Shown here: in pieces, positions 9,287 to 20,325 of the stretch
Numbering within the stretch: position 1 is the stretch's first letter
How the letters are laid out: every line of letters starts with the position of its first letter
Assembly (NCBI RefSeq): GCF_026013545.1
Contig: NZ_JAPDOG010000006.1
Span: 62,001 to 126,000, forward strand
DNA length: 64,000 bases
DNA from: Defluviimonas salinarum
GTDB taxonomy: Bacteria; Pseudomonadota; Alphaproteobacteria; Rhodobacterales; Rhodobacteraceae
Direction: 5' to 3'
Notes under the pieces: generated by a model
The model's input: only the letters and a program-made list of their open reading frames with translations
Told to the model about the DNA's origin: nothing
The model's database searches: none
Made by a program: the position numbers and the translations under genes

Positions 9287-10492
9287 TCAGCCGACGACGT
9301 TGAACTCCGGCCCGTATGGATACTTGGTGATATCCTCGTTGCCATCCTCGGTGATGACGAGGATGTCGTGCTCGCGGTAGCCGCCGGCACCGGGCTGGCC
9401 CTCGCCGATCGTGAGCATCGGCTCCATCGAGATCACCATGCCGGGTTCCAGCACCGTATCGATGTCCTCGCGCAGTTCCAGCCCCGCCTCGCGGCCGTAG
9501 TAGTGCGAGAGTACGCCGAAGGAATGGCCGTAACCGAAGGTGCGGTACTGCAGCAGCTGGCGCTCCTCGAAGAAGTCGTTGATCTTCGCGGTGACCTCGG
9601 CGCAGGAGACGCCGGGCTTCAGAAGGCTCATCCCGTATTCGTGGGCGGCGACGTTGGCCTCCCAGATCTTTAGGCTGGCCGGGTCCACCTCGCGCACGAA
9701 CATCGTGCGCTCGAGCGCGGTGTAATAGCCCGAGATCATCGGGAAGGTGTTGAGCGAGAGGATGTCGCCGACCTGAAGCTCGCGCGCGGTGACCGGGTTA
9801 TGCGCGCCGTCGGTGTTCATCCCCGACTGGAACCAGACCCAGGTGTCGCGGTATTCGGCCTCCGGAAACCGCTTGGCGATCTCCAGCTCCATCGCGTCGC
9901 GCCCGGCCATCGCCACGTCGATCTCGCGCGCGCCGGCCTTCACCGCCTCGCGGATCGCGAAGCCGCCGACATCGGCGACATTGGCGCCATGCTTGATCAG
10001 CGCGATCTCGGCGGCGGACTTGTGCATCCGCTGCTTCATCGTCGCCGGCGCGATATCGACGAGTTTCGCGGGCGCGAGGAACGCCTTCAGCTTCTCGGAC
10101 TGCAGGAGCGTCAGGTGATCGCCCTCGTAGCCGATGGCCTTGCCCGGCCCCGTCACCGACAGGATCGCGCGCCAGTAGTTGTCGCGCTGCCAGTCGGTAT
10201 AGGTGATGTTGTCGCCATGGCAGCGCCGCCAGGGCTGCGCGGCGTCGATCCCCGCGCTGATCGTCACGTCCTCGGTCGCCGTGACGACGAGCGCGTAGGG
10301 CCGCCCGAAAGAGCAGTAAAGGAACCCGGAATAATAGGCGATGTTGTGCATCGAGGTGAGCACGACCGCATCGACGCCTTGCGCATCCATGATCGCGCGG
10401 AGCCCGCCGAGGCGCGCGTCGTATTCCGACGCGGCGAAGGGCAGGGTCTTCTCGCCCTGGTGGAAGCGGTATTGCTGGGGACGTTCCGTCAT
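9287..10492 (-). CDS. Creatinase (creatine amidinohydrolase), M24 fold
   Basis: Hydrolyses creatine to sarcosine and urea in the cytoplasm; a metal-independent member of the M24 pita-bread fold. The 401-aa length fits the family (about 400). Key residues are present: His231 in TDGAHNPVT, Glu261 in YYTALERTMF and Glu357 in VISMEPML, matching the known catalytic set (His232, Glu262, Glu358 in Pseudomonas). Long stretches such as YRTFGYGHSFGVLSHYYGRE are characteristic. The ATG at 10492 has GTGAGG eight bases upstream. No urease or sarcosine oxidase genes are adjacent, so the physiological substrate could differ. Confidence 0.9.
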   Translation of the reverse strand: MTERPQQYRFHQGEKTLPFAASEYDARLGGLRAIMDAQGVDAVVLTSMHNIAYYSGFLYCSFGRPYALVVTATEDVTISAGIDAAQPWRRCHGDNITYTDWQRDNYWRAILSVTGPGKAIGYEGDHLTLLQSEKLKAFLAPAKLVDIAPATMKQRMHKSAAEIALIKHGANVADVGGFAIREAVKAGAREIDVAMAGRDAMELEIAKRFPEAEYRDTWVWFQSGMNTDGAHNPVTARELQVGDILSLNTFPMISGYYTALERTMFVREVDPASLKIWEANVAAHEYGMSLLKPGVSCAEVTAKINDFFEERQLLQYRTFGYGHSFGVLSHYYGREAGLELREDIDTVLEPGMVISMEPMLTIGEGQPGAGGYREHDILVITEDGNEDITKYPYGPEFNVVG

Positions 10493-10704
10493 TTCTACAG
10501 ACCTCACTTGATGGGGTCCGGACCTCAGGCACAGGAACCCCGAAAGGTCCCGGCGTACAGGACTGCGGCGGATCGCTCCGCAAGCGGCGGGGCAGATGCC
10601 CCTGTGGCGACGCCATCGCCACGGCTCGCTCGCCTTCTAGCGCAACCGTCCCGCCCCCGGCTAGCCGAAAAACGACATTGCGTCCCCCGGGCGACCGCTC
10701 CTCC

Positions 10705-10778
10705 TTCTTCATTGCAGAAGTATCCCGGGGGTCGTCCATTGGTTCGAGAGCCAATGGACGACGGGCAGCGCCCCCGGC
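10705..10778 (+). repeat. Intergenic palindromic repeat, copy 3
   Basis: TTCTTCATTGC (10705-10715), GTATCCCGGGGG, a perfect 12-bp hairpin GTCGTCCATTGG (10731-10742) / CCAATGGACGAC (10751-10762) with loop TTCGAGAG, then GGGCAGCGCCCCC. The hairpin is nearly identical to that of copy 2. The 300-base gap 10493-10792 holds this element and otherwise nothing I recognise. Confidence 0.85.
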
Positions 10779-10792
10779 CGCCTGCCGCTAGC

Positions 10793-11224
10793 TCACCCTC
10801 CGGCCTTCAACTTATCCAGCACGTCGAGGAGTGCCGGCGAGAGATCGGTGTGGTGGTGGACGATCTTCCATACCCCGCCCTCGCGGCGGTAGACATTCGT
10901 CACCCGGTGCTCGATCTCCGCCGCGTGCCCGGCAAGTGTCACCCTGCCCTTCTCCACCCCGGTCTCGACCGCCATGTCGCCGCCAAGCTCGATCTTCTGG
11001 TCGAGCAGCGCGACCTCACCCCCCGTGGCCGCCTTCGCGACCGCGCCGAAGGAGGCCACGACATCAGCATGGCCGAGATTGCGGCCACCGATCGGATGCT
11101 GCGCGGACGCCCCCTCGCTCGCCGACCAGACATCGGCCATCGGGCCGTTGTCGCCATTGGCCATCGCGTTCAATGCCGCGTAGAACCGTTCCGAAGCGGC
11201 GCGGACATCGCTTTCACTGGACAT
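10793..11224 (-). CDS. SnoaL-like / NTF2-fold protein
   Basis: A 143-aa single-domain alpha+beta barrel of the nuclear-transport-factor-2 superfamily. It has the N-terminal helix ASERFYAALNAMANGD, then ADVWS, VVASFGAVA, and beta strands ending VYRREGGVWKIVHHHTDLS, which is the signature of the SnoaL_3/DUF4440-type fold. Members are often accessory isomerases or unknown. The start at 11224 has GGGAGG eight bases upstream. It is probably co-transcribed after the sulfotransferase-like gene (67-base gap). Confidence 0.82.
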   Translation of the reverse strand: MSSESDVRAASERFYAALNAMANGDNGPMADVWSASEGASAQHPIGGRNLGHADVVASFGAVAKAATGGEVALLDQKIELGGDMAVETGVEKGRVTLAGHAAEIEHRVTNVYRREGGVWKIVHHHTDLSPALLDVLDKLKAGG

Positions 11225-11291
11225 TCTCGATCCTCCCTTTCCAGAAGTCGCGGGACCAGCCCGCTCGTTGCCGTTCCTTCGCTATGGCGCC

Positions 11292-11924
11292 TCATGCCTC
11301 GACTTCGAGGCCCGCCTTCAAGGCGCTGAAGAACTCCTCCCTTGCGTTGGTGCGCGGATAGGGCTCGCCCGGAACCTCGGAGCCGAGGTAGGCGCAAAGC
11401 GGCGACCAGCCCTCGGACGCGGCGAAACTCAATCCGCGGCCCTCCTTCTCAAGCCGGCGCACCGCCTCCACGTTCTCGCGATAGGCCGCGAGGATGCCGT
11501 CGCGGTCGGTCCGTCCGGCCAAGGCCTTGCCGATCACCACCGCCTCGACCATCTCGAACCAGGGCTTGGCGTGATCGGGCCAGGAAGCCCGGTCGGTCAA
11601 GACCGGCAGGATCGTCTGTGAGAAGCTCTCGTACCAGCGTTCGGGATCGCGCGCCGAGAGGACGACCTTCGCCTCCGGAAACGCCTGGTGGATCTCGCGC
11701 CAGTAGGCGGCGGCGGGGAAATCGACCGCGGCGCCGAACCCCGAAAAGATCGCGCCGAAATCCGGCCGCCCGTTCACCACCTCGGTCCAGAGCGCGACCT
11801 GCGCCGGATTGCCGATCACCTCGGCCATGTGATGGCAGGGATCGAAGCCGAGCTGTTCGAGCGCGAGCTTCAGGGAATAGGTGCCCGTGCGGCCGAACCC
11901 CGCACCGATGATTTTGAGTGCCAT
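11292..11924 (-). CDS. Sulfotransferase-like protein (Sulfotransfer_4 family)
   Basis: A 210-aa P-loop protein of the PAPS-dependent sulfotransferase superfamily. The phosphosulfate-binding loop is GAGFGRTGTYSLKLAL at residues 6-21, and the 3'-phosphate-binding part is VVLSARDPERWYESF. The KMAEVIG-like region (HHMAEVIGN) is typical of the short bacterial group. Substrate unknown. Start ATG at 11924 has GGAGGG upstream. It is divergent from a LysR gene, 113 bases apart, so that regulator may control it. Confidence 0.83.
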   Translation of the reverse strand: MALKIIGAGFGRTGTYSLKLALEQLGFDPCHHMAEVIGNPAQVALWTEVVNGRPDFGAIFSGFGAAVDFPAAAYWREIHQAFPEAKVVLSARDPERWYESFSQTILPVLTDRASWPDHAKPWFEMVEAVVIGKALAGRTDRDGILAAYRENVEAVRRLEKEGRGLSFAASEGWSPLCAYLGSEVPGEPYPRTNAREEFFSALKAGLEVEA

Positions 11925-12027
11925 GTGCGCGTCCCTCCATTATGAATGAAACTGACGATGCGCGTCGAATGATCGGTTTTCACGCGAAATCCTGCGCCAG
12001 TAGCCCTAAATAATCCAACGAAACGAT

Positions 12028-12042
12028 TTCATGCGTCATGAA
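12028..12042. promoter_or_regulatory. Candidate LysR operator
   Basis: TTCATG-CGT-CATGAA is a perfect inverted repeat containing a T-N11-A pair, the usual LysR box. It overlaps the regulator's own start codon (12038). The decamer ATGAATGAAA occurs here at 12038-12047 and again at 11942-11951 near the divergent sulfotransferase gene, consistent with paired sites. Confidence 0.5.
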
Positions 12043-12994
12043 TGAAATTAATCTCAACCACGTGGACCTGAACCTCCTGGTCGTGTTCGAGGTCCTGATG
12101 GAGACCCGCAGCGTCACCGTCGCGGCCGACAGGCTCGGCAAGACCCAGTCCGCGATCAGCCATGCGCTCGCGCGCCTGCGCCAGCAGCTCGGCGATCCGC
12201 TGCTGGTGAAGGTCGGCGGCCGCATGCATCCGAGCCCCTATGCCGAGGTGCTGATCGAGGATGTCCGGCCGATCCTGCGCGGCATCCGGCGGGTGATCGC
12301 GCCCCGCGACCTCTTCGATCCCGCGACCAGCGACAGGGTGTTCCGCATCGCGATCCCGACGCTCACCCGGCTGATCGCCGAGGTGTCGGCACGGGTGGCG
12401 CGCGAGGCGCCGCATGTCCGAATCGAGTGGCTGCCGCCGCATCACGACGTCTACGCCGCCCTCAGCGAGGGGCTCATCGACCTTGCCCATCTCGGCGGCA
12501 CGCCGCGCCTGCCCGACGGCCTGAACGAACAGGTGGTGGAGCCCTTTTCCTGGGTGACCTTCGCGCGGCAGGATCATCCGGCCGTCCGGAACTGGGGGCT
12601 CGACGCCTGGCGCCGCTATCCGCACCTAATGGTCAATGTCACCCGCGCGGCCCAGAGCCCCTTCGCCGAGGCCGCCGGGGGCCCGGTCGGCGGGCGCCGG
12701 GTCACCGCGCTCATCGGCGACTCGGCCGGGGTCGCCTCGATCCTCGCCCAGTCGGATTTCCTCGCGACCTTCCCCGCGATGCTGCTCGCCTGGGACATGG
12801 AGGCGCACGGCCTCCGCGCGCTGCGCCCGCCGGTCACGCTCGACCCGGTGCCGGTCCGTTTCTTCTGGAGCGCGCGGCTTGCCAATGACGCCGCCGGCAG
12901 CTGGATCCGCTCGGTGGTGATCGAGGCCTACCGATGCCTGCAAGCGGAAGCCGAGACGAAGCTCGCGGTAAACCGCCTGGTCGCGCCAGCGTAA
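12038..12994 (+). CDS. LysR family transcriptional regulator
   Basis: A 318-aa DNA-binding activator/repressor. The N-terminal winged HTH is clear: DLNLLVVFEVLMETRSVTVA, ADRLGKTQSAISHALARL and RQQLGDPLLVK, within residues 10-70. The remainder is a periplasmic-binding-like effector domain. No obvious Shine-Dalgarno sequence precedes the ATG, and the candidate operator overlaps the start. It is divergent from the sulfotransferase and 59 bases upstream of the ABC importer operon on the same strand, so either could be its target. Confidence 0.93.
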   Translation: MNEINLNHVDLNLLVVFEVLMETRSVTVAADRLGKTQSAISHALARLRQQLGDPLLVKVGGRMHPSPYAEVLIEDVRPILRGIRRVIAPRDLFDPATSDRVFRIAIPTLTRLIAEVSARVAREAPHVRIEWLPPHHDVYAALSEGLIDLAHLGGTPRLPDGLNEQVVEPFSWVTFARQDHPAVRNWGLDAWRRYPHLMVNVTRAAQSPFAEAAGGPVGGRRVTALIGDSAGVASILAQSDFLATFPAMLLAWDMEAHGLRALRPPVTLDPVPVRFFWSARLANDAAGSWIRSVVIEAYRCLQAEAETKLAVNRLVAPA

Positions 12995-13053
12995 TCCGGC
13001 TCTGGACCGGATCGGCGCCACCCCCTAGCCTCGGCGACGGAAAGGGGCGGGAC

Positions 13054-13994
<941 letters not shown>

Positions 13995-13998
<4 letters not shown>

Positions 13999-14803
13999 GG
14001 CTGCCGCTCCTCCTCGGCCTGGCCCTGTCGCTGGCCGCACTTCTCGCGGCCGTCGTCTCGCTGGTCTGGACGCCCTACGACATCACCGCCATGGCCATCG
14101 CCGAGCGGCTTCAACCGCCCTCCCCCGCCCACTGGCTCGGTACCGACCATTTCGGCCGCGACATCGGCGCGATGCTGATGGCGGGGGCGCAGACCTCGAT
14201 CGCCGTGGCTCTCGTCGCAGTCGGTATCGGCATGGGCGCGGGCGTGCCGCTCGGACTTATCGCCGCCGCCAACCGGGGCAGCCTGATCGACGAGGCGGTG
14301 ATGCGCCTCAACGACCTCGTCTTCGCCTTTCCCTCGCTCGTGATCGCGATCCTGATCACCGCGGTCTTCGGCCCCTCGGCCCTGAACGCGATCCTCGCCA
14401 TCGGCATCTTCAACGTGCCCGTCTTCGCCCGCGTCACGCGCGGGGCGGCGCTGTCCCTCTGGACGCTCGACTTCATCCGCGCCGCCGAGGTCGCGGGGAA
14501 AGGCCCCGCGCGGATCTCGGTCGAGCACATCCTGCCCAATCTCGCGAACCTCCTGATCGTGCAGGGCACGATTCAGTTCTCGCTCGGCATCCTCGCCGAG
14601 GCGGGGCTTTCCTATGTCGGCCTCGGTGCGCAGCCGCCGACCGCCTCGTGGGGCCGGATGCTCGCCGAGGCTCAGACCATGGTGACGCTCGCGCCCCATG
14701 TCGCGATCTTCCCCGGCCTCGCCATCGTCCTCACCGTCCTTGGTCTCAACCTCCTCGGCGACGGCCTGCGCGATCATCTCGACCCAAGGCTGAGGCGGAT
14801 CCG

Positions 14804-14807
<4 letters not shown>
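13995..14807 (+). CDS. ABC transporter permease, DppC/OppC type
   Basis: Second permease subunit, 270 aa, slightly short for the family. It shows [24 protein letters not shown] (the conserved LGTDxxGRD motif), multiple membrane spans, and the EAA loop in [24 protein letters not shown]. The start ATG at 13995 overlaps the stop of the DppB-type gene, and its own stop overlaps the ATPase start, so all three are translationally coupled. Confidence 0.93.
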
Positions 14808-16391
<1,584 letters not shown>

Positions 16392-16402
<11 letters not shown>

Positions 16403-17840
16403 CCGGCTCTGGTTCGACCCGACCGAATGGCTCGCCGGTGGGGCCTGGCGCCCAGCGTCGGAGACGCTGCCGATCGAGGACCCCTCGACGGGGTCCGAGA
16501 TCGGGGCCCTGGCGAAGGGCGGGGCGGCGGAGATCGACGAAGCAGTCGCCGCTGCCGAGGCTGCAAGGACCGGCGACTGGGGCCGGATGACGGCGGCCGC
16601 GCGCGGCCGCGTCCTCATGAAGATCGGCCGCATCGTCGAGACGCGCGCCGAGGACCTCGCGATCCTCGAATCCACCGATGTCGGTAAGCCGCTGAAGCAG
16701 GCCCGCGCCGATGTGGCAGCCCTCGCGCGCTACATGGAGTTCTACGGCGGCGCGGCCGACAAGGTGATGGGCGACACGATCCCCTATCTCGACGGCTACA
16801 CCGTCTACACCCTCCGCGAGCCACATGGCGCCACAGGCCATATCGTGCCCTGGAACTACCCGATGCAGATCATCGGCCGCTCGGTCGGCGCGGCCCTCGC
16901 GATGGGCAATGCCTGCGTCCTGAAACCCGCCGAGGAGGCCTCGCTCACCGCCCTTGCCTTCGCCCGCATCGCCACCGAGGCCGGCCTGCCCGCCGGTGCG
17001 CTGAACGTCGTTCCCGGCCTCGGCGAGGAGGCGGGTGCCGCGCTGTCCGCCCATCCCGGCGTCCGGCATCTGAGCTTCACCGGCTCCGTCCCGGTCGGGC
17101 GCCTCGTCCAGACGGCGGCAGCCGGGAATGTCGTCCCCGTGACTCTGGAGCTCGGCGGCAAGTCGCCCCAGATCGTCTTCGCCGACGCCGATCTCGACGC
17201 CGCCCTGCCCTTCCTCGTCAATGCCGGCATCCAGAATGCCGGCCAGACCTGTTCTGCCTCCTCGCGAATCCTCGTCGAGCGGCCGCGCTATGCGGAGGTC
17301 GTCCAGCGCATGGCCGAGCGCTACCGCGCGCTTCGCGTCGGGCGCGCGCTCGACGATCTCGAGCTCGGCCCGCTGATCTCCGCGCGCCAGAAGAAGATCG
17401 TCGAAAGCTATCTCGCCGCTTCCGACGACCTCACCGTCGCGGCGCGCGGCGAGATCGCGGCGAGCGCGCCGCGAGGCGGCCATTATGTCGCGCCGATGCT
17501 TCTTGCCGATGTCCGCCCCGACCATATCCTCGCCCGCGACGAGATCTTCGGGCCGGCGCAGGTCGTGATCCCGTTCGACGGCGAGGACGAGGCCGTCGCC
17601 ATCGCCAACGGCACCGATTACGGACTCGTCGCCTCGGTCTGGAGCGACAACGGCGCCCGCCAGATGCGGATGGCGAAGCGGGTCCGCGCGGGCCAGGTCT
17701 TCATCAACAACTACGGCGCGGGCGGCGGGGTCGAACTGCCGTTCGGCGGCGTCGGCCGCTCCGGCCACGGCCGCGAGAAGGGATTCGAGGCGCTCTACGG
17801 CTTCTCGGTCCTGAAAACCGTCGCTGCGCGCCACGGCTGA
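16392..17840 (+). CDS. NAD(P)-dependent aldehyde dehydrogenase
   Basis: A 482-aa ALDH-superfamily enzyme oxidising an aldehyde to a carboxylic acid. Visible are the Rossmann/Asn motif IVPWNYPMQI, FTGSVPVGR, the Glu motif LELGGKSPQIVF and the catalytic cysteine in NAGQTCSASSRIL, then EIFGPAQVVIPF near the end. It most resembles betaine-aldehyde or aminoaldehyde types, but specificity is not certain. The 11-base overlap with the ABC ATPase suggests it processes an aldehyde derived from the imported compound. Confidence 0.92.
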
Positions 17841-17922
17841 CGGCGTCATTGACCACGATCAGACTTCGGCACGTTTCCTTGCCTATCCTGCGGGCGGCTC
17901 GGGCTTTCAGGAGGATACAGCA

Positions 17923-18282
17923 ATGGAAGATGTCGAACGCCTGCTCAAGGGAACCGTGGAAGAATTGGAAAGGCTTCTCAGCGCCAAGAACGTACTCGGC
18001 GACCCGATCGAGAAGGACGGCGCGACGATCATCCCGATCGTCAGCTACGGCTTCGCCTTCGGTGCAGGAGGCGGCGCGGATATGAAGAAGGGCCAGGGCG
18101 GTGGTACCGGCGGCGGTGGCGGAATCAAGCCCCTGGGCGCGATCATCATCGACAAGGAGGGCGCGCGGGTCGAAGGCGTCCACGGCGCAATGTCGACAAT
18201 CGCCCAGATGCTCGGCGAGGCCGCGTCGAAAGCCATCGAAAAGGCCGCGGGCGCGGCCGGGGCGGCGAAAGCCGGGGGCTGA
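17923..18282 (+). CDS. GerW (YtfJ) family protein
   Basis: A 119-aa protein with the GerW/YtfJ layout: N-terminal helix VERLLKGTVEELERLL, IEKDGATIIPIVSYGFAFGAGGG, a Gly-rich linker (GGGTGGGGG), then PLGAIIIDKEGARVEGVHG. In Bacillus the homologue is a sporulation/germination protein; alphaproteobacteria do not sporulate, so the role here is unknown. The start has AGGAGG eight bases upstream. It lies 6 bases before a DUF2953-like gene, the same neighbour seen for ytfJ (ytfI) in Bacillus. Confidence 0.85.
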   Translation: MEDVERLLKGTVEELERLLSAKNVLGDPIEKDGATIIPIVSYGFAFGAGGGADMKKGQGGGTGGGGGIKPLGAIIIDKEGARVEGVHGAMSTIAQMLGEAASKAIEKAAGAAGAAKAGG

Positions 18283-18288
18283 GGGGCG

Positions 18289-18864
18289 ATGACTGCCCTT
18301 CTCTGGGGCTTGCTACTGCTTTCGGGTCTCGCCCTTCTCGCGGTGATCGCCCTGCCCGTCCATCTCAGGCTCCGGGCCGAGGCGGGCGCAGCGCTGCGGT
18401 TCAGGGCCGAAGCACGGCTCGTCGCCGGGCTGACGCCGGCCCTGCCGGTCTTCGACAGCACCGGAGGGCGCAAGCCCCGACCCGCACCCGGCCGCCCCTC
18501 GGCGGCAGCGCCGGGACGCAAGAGGCGCCGGAAGCCCGACGCCGGCGGGCGTGGCCGCGCGCTGCGGATGGTCCGCGCCGCGCCCCGTCTGCTCGGCGGG
18601 GTGCTGCGGCGGGTCCATCTCGACCGGGTCGCGGTCACGGGCGTGTTCGGCCTCACAGATCCGGCCGAGACCGGGCAGCTTTATGGCTGGCTGGCGCTGC
18701 TTATCCATGCCCCGCGGCCGCCCCGGGTCGCGCTCGACCTGCGTCCCGACTTCACCGGGCCAAGCCTCGCCGGGCAGGCGGAGGTGGCATTGTACCTGAC
18801 CCCGATCGCCCTTCTCGGGCCGGTGCTTCGCTTCGGCTGGGACGTATTCGTGGTGCGGCGATGA
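18289..18864 (+). CDS. DUF2953-like membrane-anchored protein
   Basis: 191 aa. A hydrophobic N-terminal anchor (about residues 4-24, LLWGLLLLSGLALLAVIALP) is followed by a beta-rich segment RLRAEAGAALRFRAEARL, a Pro/Arg-rich linker, and a domain with VTGVFGLTDPAETGQLYGWL and RVALDLRPDFTGPSL. This matches the DUF2953 pattern (YtfI-like). Function unknown. It sits between the GerW gene and a small gene that it overlaps by 4 bases (ATGA), so the three form one operon. Confidence 0.75.
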   Translation: MTALLWGLLLLSGLALLAVIALPVHLRLRAEAGAALRFRAEARLVAGLTPALPVFDSTGGRKPRPAPGRPSAAAPGRKRRRKPDAGGRGRALRMVRAAPRLLGGVLRRVHLDRVAVTGVFGLTDPAETGQLYGWLALLIHAPRPPRVALDLRPDFTGPSLAGQAEVALYLTPIALLGPVLRFGWDVFVVRR

Positions 18865-19124
18865 CACTCCGCCTCGATCCGCCACGCCGCCTTGGCGGCA
18901 TCGTCGTTGCCGCGCTCTGCGAGACGGGCGCACACGGATGGCGCCTGCCCGGCGCTCTGGGTGCCGCGGGTGACAAACGGCCGGTCGCGATCGTGATCGG
19001 CACGTGGGACGAAATCGTGGCGGTCGATCCCCAGGGCCAGCCGCTCGCCCTAGCCGATCTCGAGGCGGCCTTTCCTGCTCTGCGCGACCGCCTTGAGGCG
19101 GCGATGCCTCAAGATGGCGGTTGA
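18861..19124 (+). CDS. Small hypothetical protein (87 aa)
   Basis: The third gene of the GerW/DUF2953 operon, overlapping the previous stop by ATGA. It is an alpha/beta-looking protein without signal or membrane segment and contains the stretch RPVAIVIGTWDEIVAVDPQG. I recognise no family. Tight coupling and normal codon use argue that it is real. Confidence 0.65.
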   Translation: MTLRLDPPRRLGGIVVAALCETGAHGWRLPGALGAAGDKRPVAIVIGTWDEIVAVDPQGQPLALADLEAAFPALRDRLEAAMPQDGG

Positions 19125-19167
19125 GTTCACGCACGCAATCGGCAGGCTGGATGGCGGGAGGGCGGCT

Positions 19168-19908
19168 ATGCGACTCGAAGGCAAGACGGCGATCGTGACC
19201 GGCGCGGGATCGGGCTTCGGAGCGGGAATCGCGCGAAAGTTCGCGGCCGAGGGCGCGCGAGTGATGGTGGCCGACATCAACTCGACGGCCGCCGAGGCTA
19301 TCGCGGCCGAGATCGGCGGCATCGCCCGGCGCGTCGACGTCGCCTCGGCCGAGAGCGTGGCGGAGATGGCCGCGACCGCGGCGCAAGCCTTCGGCGCGGT
19401 CGACATCCTCGTCAACAACGCCGGGGTGACGCATCTGCCGAGTCCGCTCGAAGAAGTGAGCGAAGCCGATTTCGACCGGGTCTTCGCGGTGAACTGCAAG
19501 GCGGTCTACCTGACCGCCCGCGCGCTGGTCCCGGCGATGAAGGCACACGGTGCGGGCGCAATCCTCAACGTCGCCTCGACCGCCGGGCTTTCGCCCCGGC
19601 CGCGGCTCAACTGGTACAACGCCTCGAAGGGCTGGATGATCACCGCGACGAAGACGATGGCGGTCGAGCTGGCACCGACCGGCGTACGGGTCAACGCGAT
19701 CTGCCCGGTCGCCGGCGAGACGCCGCTTCTGAAGAGCATTCTTGGCGAGGACACGCCGGAGATGCGGGCGAAGTTCCTTTCCACGATCCCGATCGGGCGG
19801 TTCTCGACACCCGAGGACATGGGCAATGCGGCGTGCTTTCTCTGTTCGGACGAGGCGGCGATGATCACCGGTGTGGCGCTCGAGGTGGATGGCGGGCGCT
19901 GCATCTGA
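19168..19908 (+). CDS. Short-chain dehydrogenase/reductase (SDR)
   Basis: A 246-aa classical SDR. It has the cofactor motif TGAGSGFGAG at residues 13-22, an acidic residue after strand 2 (VADINS) suggesting NAD preference, NNAGVTHLP, the Ser motif NVASTAG, and the catalytic YNASK (Tyr-x-x-x-Lys). The C-terminus ends TGVALEVDGGRCI, typical of FabG-like enzymes. The start at 19168 has GGGAGG. Substrate unknown; the following cupin and peptidase genes give no clear hint. Confidence 0.92.
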   Translation: MRLEGKTAIVTGAGSGFGAGIARKFAAEGARVMVADINSTAAEAIAAEIGGIARRVDVASAESVAEMAATAAQAFGAVDILVNNAGVTHLPSPLEEVSEADFDRVFAVNCKAVYLTARALVPAMKAHGAGAILNVASTAGLSPRPRLNWYNASKGWMITATKTMAVELAPTGVRVNAICPVAGETPLLKSILGEDTPEMRAKFLSTIPIGRFSTPEDMGNAACFLCSDEAAMITGVALEVDGGRCI

Positions 19909-19913
19909 GCGCG

Positions 19914-19969
19914 GAGCCGGGGGCGCTGCCCCCGGACCCCCGGGATATTTCGGAAAAGAAGAAGGGATG
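19914..19969 (-). repeat. Intergenic palindromic repeat, copy 4 (inverted orientation)
   Basis: Read on the minus strand: CTTCTTCTTTTCCGAAATATCCCGGGGG in outline, then GGGGGCAGCGCCCCC. On the plus strand GGGGGCGCTGCCCCC forms a stem just after the SDR stop codon, so it could terminate that transcript. Confidence 0.75.
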
Positions 19970-19974
19970 GGGGC

Positions 19975-20325
19975 ATGAAGGTTGTCAATCTCGCGGAGAA
20001 GCTCGCGCAGTTCGATGCGCATTGGCAGCCGAAGGTCGTGGCGGACTACAATGGCAACGACATCATGGTGGTGAAGTTCCAGGGCGAGTTTCCGTTCCAT
20101 GAACATCCCGACACCGACGACCTGTTCCTGGTTCTCGCGGGCGAGGTGCTCCTCGATGTCGAGGAGGAGACCCATCGGCTGGGTCCGGGTGAGCTGTTCG
20201 TCGTGCCGAAGGGAGTGCGCCACCGGCCACGGGCGGAGCGCGAGGCGCAGGTGCTGCTGATCGAGCCGCGGAACACGCCCAATACCGGCGATCCGGCGAC
20301 GGCGGCGGTCAAGGAGCGGATCTGA
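19975..20325 (+). CDS. Single-domain cupin protein
   Basis: A 116-aa cupin with both metal motifs visible: GEFPFHEHPDTDDLFLVLAGE (two His and Glu-like positions) and LGPGELFVVPKGVRHRP. It likely binds a divalent metal and may be a small-molecule isomerase, dioxygenase or sensor; no closer assignment is possible. Its stop overlaps the start of the P1 peptidase gene (TGATG), so the two are coupled. Confidence 0.85.
   Translation: MKVVNLAEKLAQFDAHWQPKVVADYNGNDIMVVKFQGEFPFHEHPDTDDLFLVLAGEVLLDVEEETHRLGPGELFVVPKGVRHRPRAEREAQVLLIEPRNTPNTGDPATAAVKERI

Noticed and set aside
10493-10792. Possible small gene in the 300-base gap
   Set aside because: No frame has a ribosome site and sensible composition; the gap holds a repeat copy and the creatinase promoter region.
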